Shown here one piece after another: positions 35,401-43,683 of a stretch of DNA of 64,000 nt. The notes under the pieces are model-generated. The model searched no databases. It saw only the letters and a program-made list of their open reading frames with translations, and was not told where the DNA came from. The DNA is from an uncultured Tenacibaculum sp. (GTDB taxonomy: Bacteria; Bacteroidota; Bacteroidia; Flavobacteriales; Flavobacteriaceae), in contig NZ_CANLTU010000001.1 of assembly GCF_947494125.1 (NCBI RefSeq), forward strand, positions 434,001 to 498,000, given 5' to 3'. The translations under genes and the position numbers were made by a program. Numbering within the stretch: position 1 is the stretch's first letter; each line of letters opens with the position of its first letter.

Positions 35401-38400
35401 ACCAGTGGTAAGGATATTGTAACCCATATGGAGTACGATGCTTTTGGAAGACAAACCAAAGAATATTTACCCTATGCAACAACGAGTCAAAACGGTTTAA
35501 TAAGCACAGGAGATATCGCAACAGCTACCAAAACCTATTATCAAACAGCGTATAGCGAAGATTTTGCAGGAGTTCCATTACCAGCGATAAATGCCTATTC
35601 AGAAAAAGTATTAGAGAGCTCGCCATTAAATAGAGTGTTTGAACAAGCAGCACCAGGAAAGGATTGGGCAATAGGGAGTAGTTTCTCATCAAAAGGGTAT
35701 ACCAATAATAGTCATAGTATTAAGTTTGAATATAATGCGAATGAAGCGAATGAAGTAAAAATATTTGGAGTTACAACTACATATGCAAATAAAACCTATA
35801 CCCCAAGTTTAACAGGAGGAGTTACGTTTTATCCAGCAGCAGTTTTGTATAAGACAATCACTAAAGATGAGAATTGGACAACAGGTTTAGATCATACCAC
35901 AGAAGAGTTTAAAAACAAACAAGGACAGGTAATCCTAAAGAGAACCTATGATAATAGTCAAAAGCACGATACTTATTATGTATATGACGATTTTGGAAAC
36001 CTAAGCTATGTATTACCACCAAAAATTGATGCTTCTGAAGTAGCGAATACTTTAGCAGTAATACAAACAAAATTAAACGACTTAGGCTACCAATACAAGT
36101 ACGATGATAGAAACCGATTGATAGAAAAAAGAATACCAGGTAAAGGAAGGTGGGAGAATATTGTATATGATCGATTAGATAGACCTGTAATGACTTATGA
36201 TGATTCAAAAGGTGAAGAATATTGGTATTTTACAAAATATGATCAATTAGGAAGAGTTGCATGCACAGGATTATGGGAAAATGAAGATGGTTTATCACGA
36301 AATGAAATTCAAAGAGATCTTATTGATAACTATCCTTTATATGAAACAATAGTTTTAGGATCTTATTCAGATGTAGCATTTCCAAATAATTCAGTGCCAA
36401 GTTCATCTATATTAAAATTATATACTATTAATTATTATGATACTTATGTAGATGTACCAGTAGGATTAAACCCAACGGTAACTACAAGCTATGGAGCAAC
36501 ATCAACAGCAACTACCAAAGGATTAGCCACAGTAAGTAAAGTGCGCGTATTAGGAACCAATAACTGGATTACTACCGTAAGCTATTATGATGAAAAAGCA
36601 CGACCAATATATGTGTATTCAAAGAATGATGAATTACAAACAATAGACATTCTAGAAAGTAAGTTAGATGACTTTACAGGAAGAGTCTTAGAAACAAAAA
36701 CTACGCATACAAAAGATGGAAAAGCAGCTATTGTAACGGTAGATAAATTCACCTATGATAATTTGGATAGAATCACCAAACAGACTCAAACTATAGGAGG
36801 AACTACCGAAGTAATCGCAGAAAATAGCTATGATGAATTAGGGCAGTTAACAGAAAAGCAAGTAGGAGGAAAAACAAATCAGTCTAGACTACAAACCGTA
36901 GATTATAAATACAATGTACGCGGTTGGTTAAAAAACATAAATCAAGATGCAAATAATGATAATGATTTATTTAACTTTACGTTAAAGTATAACGATGTAA
37001 CCGATGCTAATAAACGTTTGTATAATGGAAACATCAGTGAAACAAATTGGAATACTTTAAGTGTAAACAATACACCAAACTCTGTAAGTAATAAGTATGT
37101 GTATACTTATGATGCTTTAAATAGAATTACAAGAGCAGATGATAATACAGGGAGATATGATATATACGGAATTAGTTATGATAAGAATGGAAATATTATC
37201 AATTTAAGAAGAGATGGACATACCGACCTAGGAGGAACCAGTTTTGGAGTCATGGACAATTTAGTATATTATTATAACGGAAACCAATTACACTCTGTTA
37301 CAGATAGTGGAAATGTTACCTATGGATTTAAGGATGGAAATATATCAGATAGTAATTACAGTAATGGTGATGGCGATGATGATTTTAAATATGATGATAA
37401 TGGTAACATGATTAAAGATGCAAACAAAGGAATTACAAACATTGTTTACAACCACTTAAATTTACCAACACAGGTAACTATAGGAGGTCAAAACATCAAT
37501 TATACCTACGATGCCGCAGGTATGAAGTTAAAGAAAGTAGTGAATGGTATTACAACAGAATATGCAGGAAACTACATTTATGAAAACAATACCCTACAAT
37601 TCTTTAACCACCCAGAGGGCTATATAAAACCCGTCTTTGCGAACGGTAGTACGGCAATCTCATCATTTGATTATGTATACCAATACAAAGACCACTTAGG
37701 AAATGTTCGTTTATCATATACAGATAATGATAATAATGGTGTTATTCAAACTGATGGTGCAAATTCAGAAATTGTAGAAGAATCTAATTATTATCCTTTT
37801 GGTTTAAAACATAAAGGGTATAATGGAGTTAAGAATATTGGGATTGGAAATGCTAGAGCACAGAAGTTTGGGTTTGGAGGTAAAGAATTAAATGAAGAAC
37901 TAGGACTTCAATGGCATGATTTCGATGCTAGAAATTATGAAGCTAGTTTAGGTAGATGGATGAATATTGACCCTTTAACTGAAGATTATTATGAATGGTC
38001 TCCTTATAATTTTGTTTATAATAGTCCACTTAAATTTGTTGACCCTACTGGAATGGGGCCAGAGACAACTATTGTGGAAAAATTAAAAGATGGTAAATAC
38101 AAAGTAGTTGATTGGGTAGATGATGGAAAAACAGATGTTACTCTAAAAGATGGAACTAAGGTAGGTGAATCACTAACTACACATTCTTTTGTAGATGAAA
38201 AAAATAAAGCGGTAAAAGGTGCTATTATTGATACAAAAAGTAATGAAGGGCAAGAGTTTATTGATAAAGAAATAATTAAAGATAATCCAAATGTTGTTAG
38301 CTATATGGTTAAAGCATATAAGGTAGGACAATCTTTGGATTTTAAATCAAGAGATTTAGATAAAAGTGGAAAAGAACTGAAAGTACATGCAGCAAGAGGT

Positions 38401-38664
38401 TCAATGACTAAAGATGGAAAAATGGCATCAGCAAGAGATTTTGGTAATATGGCTGCTGGAATTGTATCTGGTAGAGCTGGTATCTCTTCATCTCTAGCAA
38501 AGATAGCTTTTAATGCTTTGCAAGGAGGACAGGAGCCACCAGTTAGTGCAAAAGCTCAAGCAGTAGGATTAGAAATAGGAAATAAAATGCACAATAAAGC
38601 GTTACAAAAGATTATACCTACATTAAACCCAAAATGGAATATGAATCATGTTAAAAGAAAATAA
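32407..38664 (+). CDS. Giant exported Rhs protein with Ig-like repeats, DUF6443, Rhs core and toxin-like tip
   Basis: This 2085-residue protein has a signal peptide (about 1-21), a beta-sandwich region, then nine repeats of about 80 residues: one divergent copy (about 137-218) and eight copies of exactly 80 (219-858), each with N-N-C-G-S, G-I-T-F-Y-W-Q, Y-Y-L-R-A-R-N-N and G-C-W. Acidic D-x-D-x-D-G-x-G turns (about 862-900) look like calcium-binding thrombospondin type 3 repeats. A DUF6443-like segment and YD repeats follow. The Rhs core closes with G-R-W-M-N-I-D-P-L and F-V-D-P-T-G-M near 1880. The last ~200 residues are a variable tip with A-R-D-F-G-N-M-A-A-G, reminiscent of polymorphic toxin type 44 (tentative). 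Its 3' end overlaps the next gene by 17 bp. Confidence 0.88.
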   Translation: MKRLEKQLFLFLLLLGGVIYGQFGGDPGIDPGGSGFGGGIELIPITGATNVDLNSTHIYTVTALGGDQPSTGSWEVPGATIISSSATRATIKWTSVGSKEMTYRGSLGTRNFLSPYFVTVNALPVAPPTPSVPTISQNNCGSMVLSRATPPSGITWYWQGTNGNGTGAGYSNSTYNVSNSGRYYLRARDNSSGLWSAASSSIQVSVKTIPSVPPTASVVNNCGSSVLTKGSQPSGITFYWQSSASGTSTSNSSTSINRTSGSVYYLRARNNSSGCWSSARSVSYSIKTVPSVPPTASVVNNCGSSILTKGSQPSGITFYWQSSASGTSTSNSLTSLTRTSGSVYYLRARNNSTGCWSSSRTVSYSIKTIPSTPTTPSVVNNCGSSVLTKGSQPSGITWYWQSNERGTSTSNSSTSITRTSGSVYYLRARNNSTGCWGGSRTVSYSIKTIPSIPPTASVVNNCGSSVLTKVSQPSGITFYWQSSAGGESTSNSATSITRTSGSVYYLRARNNSTGCWGSSRTVSYSIKTIPSVPAAASVVNNCGSSVLTKVSQPSGITFYWQSSAGGESTSNSATSITRTSGSVYYLRARNNSTGCWGSSRTVSYSVKTIPSVPAAASVVNNCGSSVLTKGSQPSGITFYWQSSASGTSTSNSATSITRTSGSVYYLRARNNSTGCWGSSRTVSYSIKTIPSVPAAASVVNNCGSSVLTKGNQPSGITFYWQSSASGTSTGNSATSLTRTSGSVYYLRARNNSTGCWSSSRTVSYSVKTIPSVPTAASVVNNCGSSVLTKGSQPSGITFYWQSSAGGTSTSNSATSLSRTSGSVYYLRARNNSSGCWGSARTVNYTIQQPSTWYADTDGDGYGNSTSTTSACSKPSGYVANSSDYNDSTTNITNIAPQTFYLDADNDGFGDPNTSVYYSVKPSGYVTNNTDACPNTAGANNGCNYTASVFSNENYVFTRGYRKAMTSPSGITDASDVVESIVYFDGLGRAKQSIGIRQGTSGKDIVTHMEYDAFGRQTKEYLPYATTSQNGLISTGDIATATKTYYQTAYSEDFAGVPLPAINAYSEKVLESSPLNRVFEQAAPGKDWAIGSSFSSKGYTNNSHSIKFEYNANEANEVKIFGVTTTYANKTYTPSLTGGVTFYPAAVLYKTITKDENWTTGLDHTTEEFKNKQGQVILKRTYDNSQKHDTYYVYDDFGNLSYVLPPKIDASEVANTLAVIQTKLNDLGYQYKYDDRNRLIEKRIPGKGRWENIVYDRLDRPVMTYDDSKGEEYWYFTKYDQLGRVACTGLWENEDGLSRNEIQRDLIDNYPLYETIVLGSYSDVAFPNNSVPSSSILKLYTINYYDTYVDVPVGLNPTVTTSYGATSTATTKGLATVSKVRVLGTNNWITTVSYYDEKARPIYVYSKNDELQTIDILESKLDDFTGRVLETKTTHTKDGKAAIVTVDKFTYDNLDRITKQTQTIGGTTEVIAENSYDELGQLTEKQVGGKTNQSRLQTVDYKYNVRGWLKNINQDANNDNDLFNFTLKYNDVTDANKRLYNGNISETNWNTLSVNNTPNSVSNKYVYTYDALNRITRADDNTGRYDIYGISYDKNGNIINLRRDGHTDLGGTSFGVMDNLVYYYNGNQLHSVTDSGNVTYGFKDGNISDSNYSNGDGDDDFKYDDNGNMIKDANKGITNIVYNHLNLPTQVTIGGQNINYTYDAAGMKLKKVVNGITTEYAGNYIYENNTLQFFNHPEGYIKPVFANGSTAISSFDYVYQYKDHLGNVRLSYTDNDNNGVIQTDGANSEIVEESNYYPFGLKHKGYNGVKNIGIGNARAQKFGFGGKELNEELGLQWHDFDARNYEASLGRWMNIDPLTEDYYEWSPYNFVYNSPLKFVDPTGMGPETTIVEKLKDGKYKVVDWVDDGKTDVTLKDGTKVGESLTTHSFVDEKNKAVKGAIIDTKSNEGQEFIDKEIIKDNPNVVSYMVKAYKVGQSLDFKSRDLDKSGKELKVHAARGSMTKDGKMASARDFGNMAAGIVSGRAGISSSLAKIAFNALQGGQEPPVSAKAQAVGLEIGNKMHNKALQKIIPTLNPKWNMNHVKRK
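33061..34980 (+). repeat. Eight tandem 240-bp coding repeats inside the Rhs gene
   Basis: Near-identical units begin at 33061, 33301, 33541, 33781, 34021, 34261, 34501 and 34741, with no length change. The fourth and fifth units differ at only about four positions in 240, indicating recent unequal crossover or gene conversion. A ninth, 246-bp, divergent unit precedes them from about 32815. Confidence 0.95.
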
Positions 38665-39121
38665 AAATTATTTAAAAGGAGTATGTATATTATTTGCACT
38701 ATTAAGTACAATAATGTCTTGTAAAAACGAAGATTGGAGAAACATTAAAATAATATCTCCTGATAAAATTGATACTATAAGTGTAATTACTATTAAAACT
38801 AAAAGGTATATTTTTAATGGAGGTTCAAATAAGATACCTAAAAATTATGCATTAGTAGATATTTCAGATGTTTCAGAATTAGGAGATGAGATAGGAGTAT
38901 GCTGGAATAAAGACAGCTATAAATGGAAGCTAATTAGTTTCTATTCTAAATTTGAACATAATAATCTTGATGAGAAGAAGTACTTTATTGAAAGTAAACC
39001 TTTGACCGATAAAAATGGGATACCAAATCATGAAGAGTACTTTGAAGAAAATTGTGTTGTTGTGTATCCTAAAGGAGATTTAATTAGACCAAAAGAGAAT
39101 GCTTCTTTAATTTATGAATAA
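38648..39121 (+). CDS. Small lipoprotein overlapping the Rhs toxin gene; candidate immunity or partner protein
   Basis: The 157-residue protein has an N-terminal hydrophobic stretch ending in a lipobox-like S-T-I-M-S-C (C25), then a soluble, beta-rich domain. I recognise no family. Its ATG lies 17 bp inside the end of the Rhs gene, so translation is coupled to the toxin-like tip. A gene directly after an Rhs tip is usually the cognate immunity gene; immunity proteins that act in the periplasm can be lipoproteins. That assignment is inference from position only. Confidence 0.7.
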   Translation: MLKENKNYLKGVCILFALLSTIMSCKNEDWRNIKIISPDKIDTISVITIKTKRYIFNGGSNKIPKNYALVDISDVSELGDEIGVCWNKDSYKWKLISFYSKFEHNNLDEKKYFIESKPLTDKNGIPNHEEYFEENCVVVYPKGDLIRPKENASLIYE

Positions 39122-39275
39122 GAATATATTATAATGTATGTTTTAATTTAAAAAGAATTTAATTAGCAAAATTATCGCAACAAGTAAAGATATAAAGAGA
39201 AATATGGTATAGTTTCTTTTAAAAGCAATGTACCAAATGCTACTGTAGAAGATAATTCTTAGTAGTGAAGTAACC

Positions 39276-39305
39276 CCCGCTCCCGCTAGTTTGTAACTAG
39301 TGGCG
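39276..39305 (+). repeat. REP-like palindromic element, copy 1
   Basis: A 30-bp sequence containing CCCGCTAGTT-TGT-AACTAGTGGCG folds into a 9-bp hairpin with one G-U pair. It is identical base for base to 43684-43713; weaker similarity continues about 40 bp to the right in both copies (G-T-A-A-G-C, then T-A-A-A-A-T-A-T-A-A-A). Its G+C content is well above the surroundings. Confidence 0.85.
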
Positions 39306-39337
39306 TATATGAGTAAGCAATAATAGTATTAAAATAT

Positions 39338-39370
39338 AAAGCCATAACGGTAAGATGTTATGGCTTTTTT
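39338..39370 (+). terminator. Intrinsic terminator after REP-like copy 1
   Basis: AAAGCCATAAC (39338-39348) pairs exactly with GTTATGGCTTT (39357-39367) and a T run follows. It is more than 200 bp from the nearest upstream stop codon, so it may end the Rhs operon transcript or a small RNA. Confidence 0.75.
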
Positions 39371-39600
39371 ATTAAATACTGTTCGTTTTGCATAACACTA
39401 ATCTCCTATGTCGTTTAAATAAACTTATTATACCTCTTAGGCTATTATGTTCTTGTTTTTAATTCTTGAGGTAATAGATTCTCTTCATTAGATAAAAGAA
39501 AAAACATACTTATTAAAGAGAGTAAAAAGACTTTAACAGAATTTGTAGTATGTAAATTAGAATAATTTAGAAGAGTTTTTATGGAGTCTTCAATTCCTGA

Positions 39601-39684
39601 GTTTAATCAAGTAGTATGAGATCCTTACTAATTCATTGGGCTTTTTCATCAATATCATTTAGTTTAAATAGTACTTGATTAAAC
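39601..39684. repeat. 84-bp element bounded by a perfect 13-bp inverted repeat
   Basis: GTTTAATCAAGTA (39601-39613) and TACTTGATTAAAC (39672-39684) are exact reverse complements separated by 58 bp. This could be a small non-autonomous element or a binding site pair; no target duplication is obvious. Confidence 0.55.
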
Positions 39685-39756
39685 AGAGGTGTAGTAAAGA
39701 TGTAGTAATCTATTTTATTAGTAGTTTTTGTTTTTTTTGTAAAATTGCAGCTCAAA

Positions 39757-39804
39757 ATGAAGAGTATTATTAACTTCTTGTTAGTAATAATAAAATTCCC
39801 TTAA
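39757..39804 (+). CDS. Possible 15-codon leader ORF in front of the TonB-like gene
   Basis: ATG at 39757 opens a 15-codon frame (MKSIINFLLVIIKFP) whose TAA (39802-39804) directly abuts the ATG of the next gene. The stop-start contact allows translational coupling. It may be chance in A/T-rich DNA. Confidence 0.3.
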   Translation: MKSIINFLLVIIKFP

Positions 39805-40560
39805 ATGAAAAAATGTTTTTTTATAGTGTTTGCTATATTCTCTGTTGTAAGCTTTTATGCGCAACAAGAAGTTTGCGAATCACCAGATGAATCATCCATT
39901 GATGTAAACAGTATTACTAAATGTACAATTGAACCTCTTAAAAACTCTAAAAAGAATTCAAATAGACAGATTAAAGTTAAAGTTTCTGCAAGCAAGCGAT
40001 TTTTAAAAAGAAGAAGAGCAGCTAAAAAAAGAGTAGCTCAGAATGTAGGGGCTGTTAAAGCAGTAGGCGTTAGTCAAGATATTAGTGCATCTAAAACAGA
40101 CGAAATAATTCAGAACCATAATCCAGAAAATAAGATTGTAACTTTAAAAAGTAGTATCGATGTTATAAAAGAAAGATTATCAAAGGAAGAAATAGCTAAG
40201 GCTTCTAAATTTTATAACGTAGATAAAATCCCTTCTTTTAATAATTGTGGAAAAGCGAAAAAAGGTGATAGGTTAGATTGTTTTAATACCGAAATGGTTA
40301 ACCATATTAACAAATACTTTCGTTATCCAAGTGAGGCTGTAAGAAACCAAATAGAAGGAGAGGTTTGGGTTCGTTTTATTATTGACAAAAACGGATATGT
40401 AACTAACATAAAAACGTTGGGTCCAGATAATGGAGAAATACTTAATGATGAAGCAAAAAGAGTTGTTTCAAAATTACCACAGTTTAAACCAGCAAAAAGC
40501 AAAGGAGAACTAGTGTCGGTTAAATATGGTTTTCCTATTAACTTTTCATTAGAAGAATAA
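39805..40560 (+). CDS. TonB C-terminal-domain protein (energy transducer-like)
   Basis: The 251-residue protein starts with a hydrophobic segment (4-19) ending in F-Y-A-Q-Q that reads as a signal peptide as much as an anchor. A TonB_C domain occupies the last ~85 residues (Y-P-S-E-A, then GEVWVRFIIDKNGYVTN, and LPQFKPAKSKGE). Between them, where a TonB has a proline-rich spacer, this protein has a highly basic stretch (KRFLKRRRAAKKRVAQ, about 63-78) and almost no proline. It sits 34 bp before a TonB-dependent receptor gene, so it probably works with that receptor, but the lack of an obvious cytoplasmic membrane partner and spacer is atypical. Confidence 0.82.
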   Translation: MKKCFFIVFAIFSVVSFYAQQEVCESPDESSIDVNSITKCTIEPLKNSKKNSNRQIKVKVSASKRFLKRRRAAKKRVAQNVGAVKAVGVSQDISASKTDEIIQNHNPENKIVTLKSSIDVIKERLSKEEIAKASKFYNVDKIPSFNNCGKAKKGDRLDCFNTEMVNHINKYFRYPSEAVRNQIEGEVWVRFIIDKNGYVTNIKTLGPDNGEILNDEAKRVVSKLPQFKPAKSKGELVSVKYGFPINFSLEE

Positions 40561-40594
40561 TTCAAAAATATTATTTCAATAAAATTTTAAAAAA

Positions 40595-43522
40595 ATGATA
40601 AAAAAGCAATTAATTATAATTGTTTTTACTTTGTTTGCGTTAACAAGTTACGCACAAGTAAAAATAAATGGAACTGTTTATGATGAATATTTAGAGCCAT
40701 TTTATAATGCAAAAATTACAGATGGAAACAAGGTAGTTACATCAGACGTTGAAGGTGTTTTTTCAATTTCGTCAGATGGAAATTACCCAAAAACTATTAA
40801 AATTTCTGCTTTTGGTTATAGAACAGAGACAGTTGTTGTTACATCAGAGAAAAAAGTAAACATAGTTCTTAAAGAAAGTATTTTACTAGATCAAGTTGTA
40901 ATTTCAGCGTCAAGAGTTCCAGAAAGAATTCTTGAATCACCGGTTACTATTGAAAGATTTGGAGCAGCAGAAATAAGAAAAACGGCTTCTAATTCTTTTT
41001 ATGATGGATTAACCAATTTAAAAGGAATTAACTCAAGAGAAGTAAGTTATGGTTTCAAATCTATAAACTCAAGAGGTTTTGCAGATTTTACCAATACTAG
41101 ATTTGTACAATTAATTGATGGTATGGATACTGCTGCTCAGGCATTAAGTTATAGTACAGGGAATTTTTCAGGAGTGTCAGAATTAGATATTCAAAGTGTA
41201 GAAGTATTACCAGGAGCAGCTTCAGCTTTATATGGAGCGAATGCATATAATGGAATTATGCTTATGAATACTAAAAACCCATTTGATTATACAGGAATCA
41301 CTACAATGTTTAAATCGGGGTATACAAGCCAAGGCATTGCAGGTAACAACCCTTTTCATGATGCATCTATAAGAATGGCTTATAGATTTAGTAACAAGTT
41401 TGCAGCTAAAGTTAATGCGTCATATTTTGCTGTTAAAGAATGGTCAGCTGCAGATTATAGAAACAAAGAAGTAGATTCTAACGAGTTAATTAATGGAACT
41501 GAAGATACAACTCCCCAATACGATGGTGTTAACACTTATGGTGATGAAGGTTTTCAAAGTTTAGGATTAATAGATCAAGTTAGTCTTAATTTAGGGGTAC
41601 CAAGAGCTTTACTTTCAAGAAGACAAGGTTATACAGAAAGACAACTTATTGGTGGAGATTTCACCTCTAAAAATATAAGATTTTCAGGGTCGTTATATTA
41701 TAGACCTTTTGGAGATGAATCTTTGGAAGTTCAGTTAACATCAAGATTGTCATTAAGAGATAATTTATTTCAAGGAAATGATACTCGATTAGTTCAAAAA
41801 AATTATTTCATAGGGCAACATAGATTAGAAGTAAAAGGAGATAATTTTTATGTTAGAGGATATTATACCTCTAATGACTCAGGGAATAGTTATGATTTAG
41901 TTAAAACAGGAGATAATATTCTTAATGAGGCAGGAGTTTTTTATCGTAGATATGCAGAAGATTTTTATGAAAAGTTTTACGACCCTACAAATCCTTTATC
42001 AATAAGTGAAGCAAGAAAATATGCTTTTAGAAATGCCTATGTGCCAGGTACAGATGATTTTAAACAAGCTTTAAATAAAACGTCTAGTACATTAATTACC
42101 AATGGAGGAAGTGCTATCTTTGAGAAGAGTAATTATATGCATGCAGATGGTAATTATAATTTCAAATCACTTTTAAATAATTGGGCAGATGTTCAAGTAG
42201 GGGCATCTTATAGAAAATTTAATCCAAATTCCAGAGGTACACTTTTTAATGATGGAGAAGAAAAAATAAAATTAAATGAGTACGGTTTTTATACTCAACT
42301 TCAAAAAAGTATGTTGGACGATAAGTTAAAGTTTACAGGATCTATTCGTTATGATAAATCAAGAAACTTTAAAGCCAATTATTCTCCACGTATTGCCATC
42401 AACTATTCTTTAGGAGAAGATAGAAATCACGTAGTAAGAGCGTCTTATCAAACAGGTTTCCGTAATCCAACCTTACAAGAGCAATATTTATTCTCTCAAT
42501 CAGGAATAAAAACGAATGTAGGTACAGTAGGAGAAAACTTAAATAGAATTTCTTATGAAAATGTTCCTTTCTGGAATTTTGATCCTGCCATTGGTTGGGT
42601 TTTAGATAGTAGAACTGTTAATGGTAATGAAATTCTAGATAATGCACTTTTAACTAGGGCTTATTATACTGAGGATATAGCAGATCGTCAATATATCAAA
42701 TCAGATTATAAGTCTGTTGTTCCAGAAGTTGTTAAGACAATAGAATTAGGATATAGAAGTATCTTACGTTTAAACAATACAACTAATTTAGATTTAGACT
42801 TTAATACGTTTTATAGTAAACATAACGATTTTATTTTTACACAAGATATAGTTGTTCCTAATGCAGGTAAGGTTTTTCCTAATGGAAATACAAGATTAAC
42901 AGATCAAGAAGTTGCAGATTTAGCTAATATTGGAACTAGTCCAGATGGTTTTTTAAGTAATGTTCAAGATAATGTAGTTGTTTTAGATCAACTAGCAGCT
43001 ATTTCGTTTAATGATGCAATGTTTAATGGAGCGGCTCAACCACTTGGAGAGAGCTCTGGGGTACGTGAATTTAATATTGTAACCAATGCAAAATCAATAG
43101 TTGATTCTTATGGTTTTGGTTTTGGAATGCATACAAGGGTATTCAAAAACTTTGATGTAGGTTTAAATTATAATTTTATTGACTTTACTTTTGAAGATAA
43201 GGATAATGGTTTCTTTGAACCAAATTTCAATTCACCTAAACATACAGTAAAAGTACAGTTTGGTAATGAAAAACTATTTAAGAATTTTGGATTCAATATT
43301 GATGCTAGATGGCAAGATAAATACAGATGGATATCTACTTTCGTAAAAGGAGATGTTGATGCCAGAACAGTAATAGACATGCAGTTAAACTACCAAATAA
43401 CATCAATGAAATCTAGAATTAAAGTTGGTGGAACAAACTTATTCGGAAAAGATTATTTTGTAGCACCAGGTTCAGGTCAAGTAGGACAGTTATATTACAT
43501 TTCTTGGGTAATCAATAACTAA
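40595..43522 (+). CDS. TonB-dependent outer-membrane receptor with CarboxypepD_reg-like domain
   Basis: The 975-residue protein has a signal peptide (cleavage after S-Y-A), a CarboxypepD_reg-like domain (about 22-92: KINGTVYDEYLEPFYNAKITDG..), a plug domain (about 98-225: LDQVVISASRVPERILESPVTIERFG and VEVLPGAASALYGANAYNGIMLM), and a barrel to the C-terminus that ends in aromatic-rich strands. No SusD-like partner is nearby, so this is not a classical glycan PUL; iron-chelate or peptide import are possible substrates. It forms an operon with the TonB-like gene, and the pair is flanked by direct copies of the REP-like element. Confidence 0.93.
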   Translation: MIKKQLIIIVFTLFALTSYAQVKINGTVYDEYLEPFYNAKITDGNKVVTSDVEGVFSISSDGNYPKTIKISAFGYRTETVVVTSEKKVNIVLKESILLDQVVISASRVPERILESPVTIERFGAAEIRKTASNSFYDGLTNLKGINSREVSYGFKSINSRGFADFTNTRFVQLIDGMDTAAQALSYSTGNFSGVSELDIQSVEVLPGAASALYGANAYNGIMLMNTKNPFDYTGITTMFKSGYTSQGIAGNNPFHDASIRMAYRFSNKFAAKVNASYFAVKEWSAADYRNKEVDSNELINGTEDTTPQYDGVNTYGDEGFQSLGLIDQVSLNLGVPRALLSRRQGYTERQLIGGDFTSKNIRFSGSLYYRPFGDESLEVQLTSRLSLRDNLFQGNDTRLVQKNYFIGQHRLEVKGDNFYVRGYYTSNDSGNSYDLVKTGDNILNEAGVFYRRYAEDFYEKFYDPTNPLSISEARKYAFRNAYVPGTDDFKQALNKTSSTLITNGGSAIFEKSNYMHADGNYNFKSLLNNWADVQVGASYRKFNPNSRGTLFNDGEEKIKLNEYGFYTQLQKSMLDDKLKFTGSIRYDKSRNFKANYSPRIAINYSLGEDRNHVVRASYQTGFRNPTLQEQYLFSQSGIKTNVGTVGENLNRISYENVPFWNFDPAIGWVLDSRTVNGNEILDNALLTRAYYTEDIADRQYIKSDYKSVVPEVVKTIELGYRSILRLNNTTNLDLDFNTFYSKHNDFIFTQDIVVPNAGKVFPNGNTRLTDQEVADLANIGTSPDGFLSNVQDNVVVLDQLAAISFNDAMFNGAAQPLGESSGVREFNIVTNAKSIVDSYGFGFGMHTRVFKNFDVGLNYNFIDFTFEDKDNGFFEPNFNSPKHTVKVQFGNEKLFKNFGFNIDARWQDKYRWISTFVKGDVDARTVIDMQLNYQITSMKSRIKVGGTNLFGKDYFVAPGSGQVGQLYYISWVINN

Positions 43523-43553
43523 AAATAATAATTAATTTATAGTTGTTTATATA

Positions 43554-43588
43554 AAATACACCACCCAATATGGGTGGTGTATTTGTTT
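43554..43588 (+). terminator. Terminator of the TonB-dependent receptor gene
   Basis: AAATACACCACCC (43554-43566) pairs exactly with GGGTGGTGTATTT (43572-43584) around a 5-base loop, followed by GTTTTAT. Confidence 0.85.
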
Positions 43589-43683
43589 TATAATAGTATA
43601 AAAGTTAGTAATGTGGTAAAAATGACACTTATTAAAAATAAAATACTAAATGTAGTTAAAAGTCAATAGGTTAAATAGATGTA

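Larger units (their letters stand above)
39122..39804. other. 683-bp gene-poor stretch after the Rhs locus
   Basis: No convincing gene is present. It holds a REP-like palindromic element (39276-39305), a hairpin terminator (39338-39370), a 13-bp perfect inverted repeat (39601-39613 / 39672-39684), and a possible 15-codon leader ORF at the right end (39757-39804). Two short open stretches (ending near 39264 and 39565) read like tails of lost genes but are too short to assign. Confidence 0.6.

Noticed and set aside
35276..36208. Minus-strand open frames of 81-99 codons inside the second Rhs gene
   Set aside because: They are antisense to a well-supported YD/DUF6443 region and read as His/Leu/Tyr-rich shadow frames.
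29122..38664. The two Rhs genes as one gene broken by a frameshift or stop
   Set aside because: The second reading frame begins with its own ATG and signal peptide after a 6-base gap, so these are two genes.
28900..39121. Rhs locus as a tRNA-borne integrative island (next to tRNA-Cys)
   Set aside because: No integrase and no repeat of the tRNA 3' end was found downstream in the window; the neighbouring tRNA is probably coincidental.
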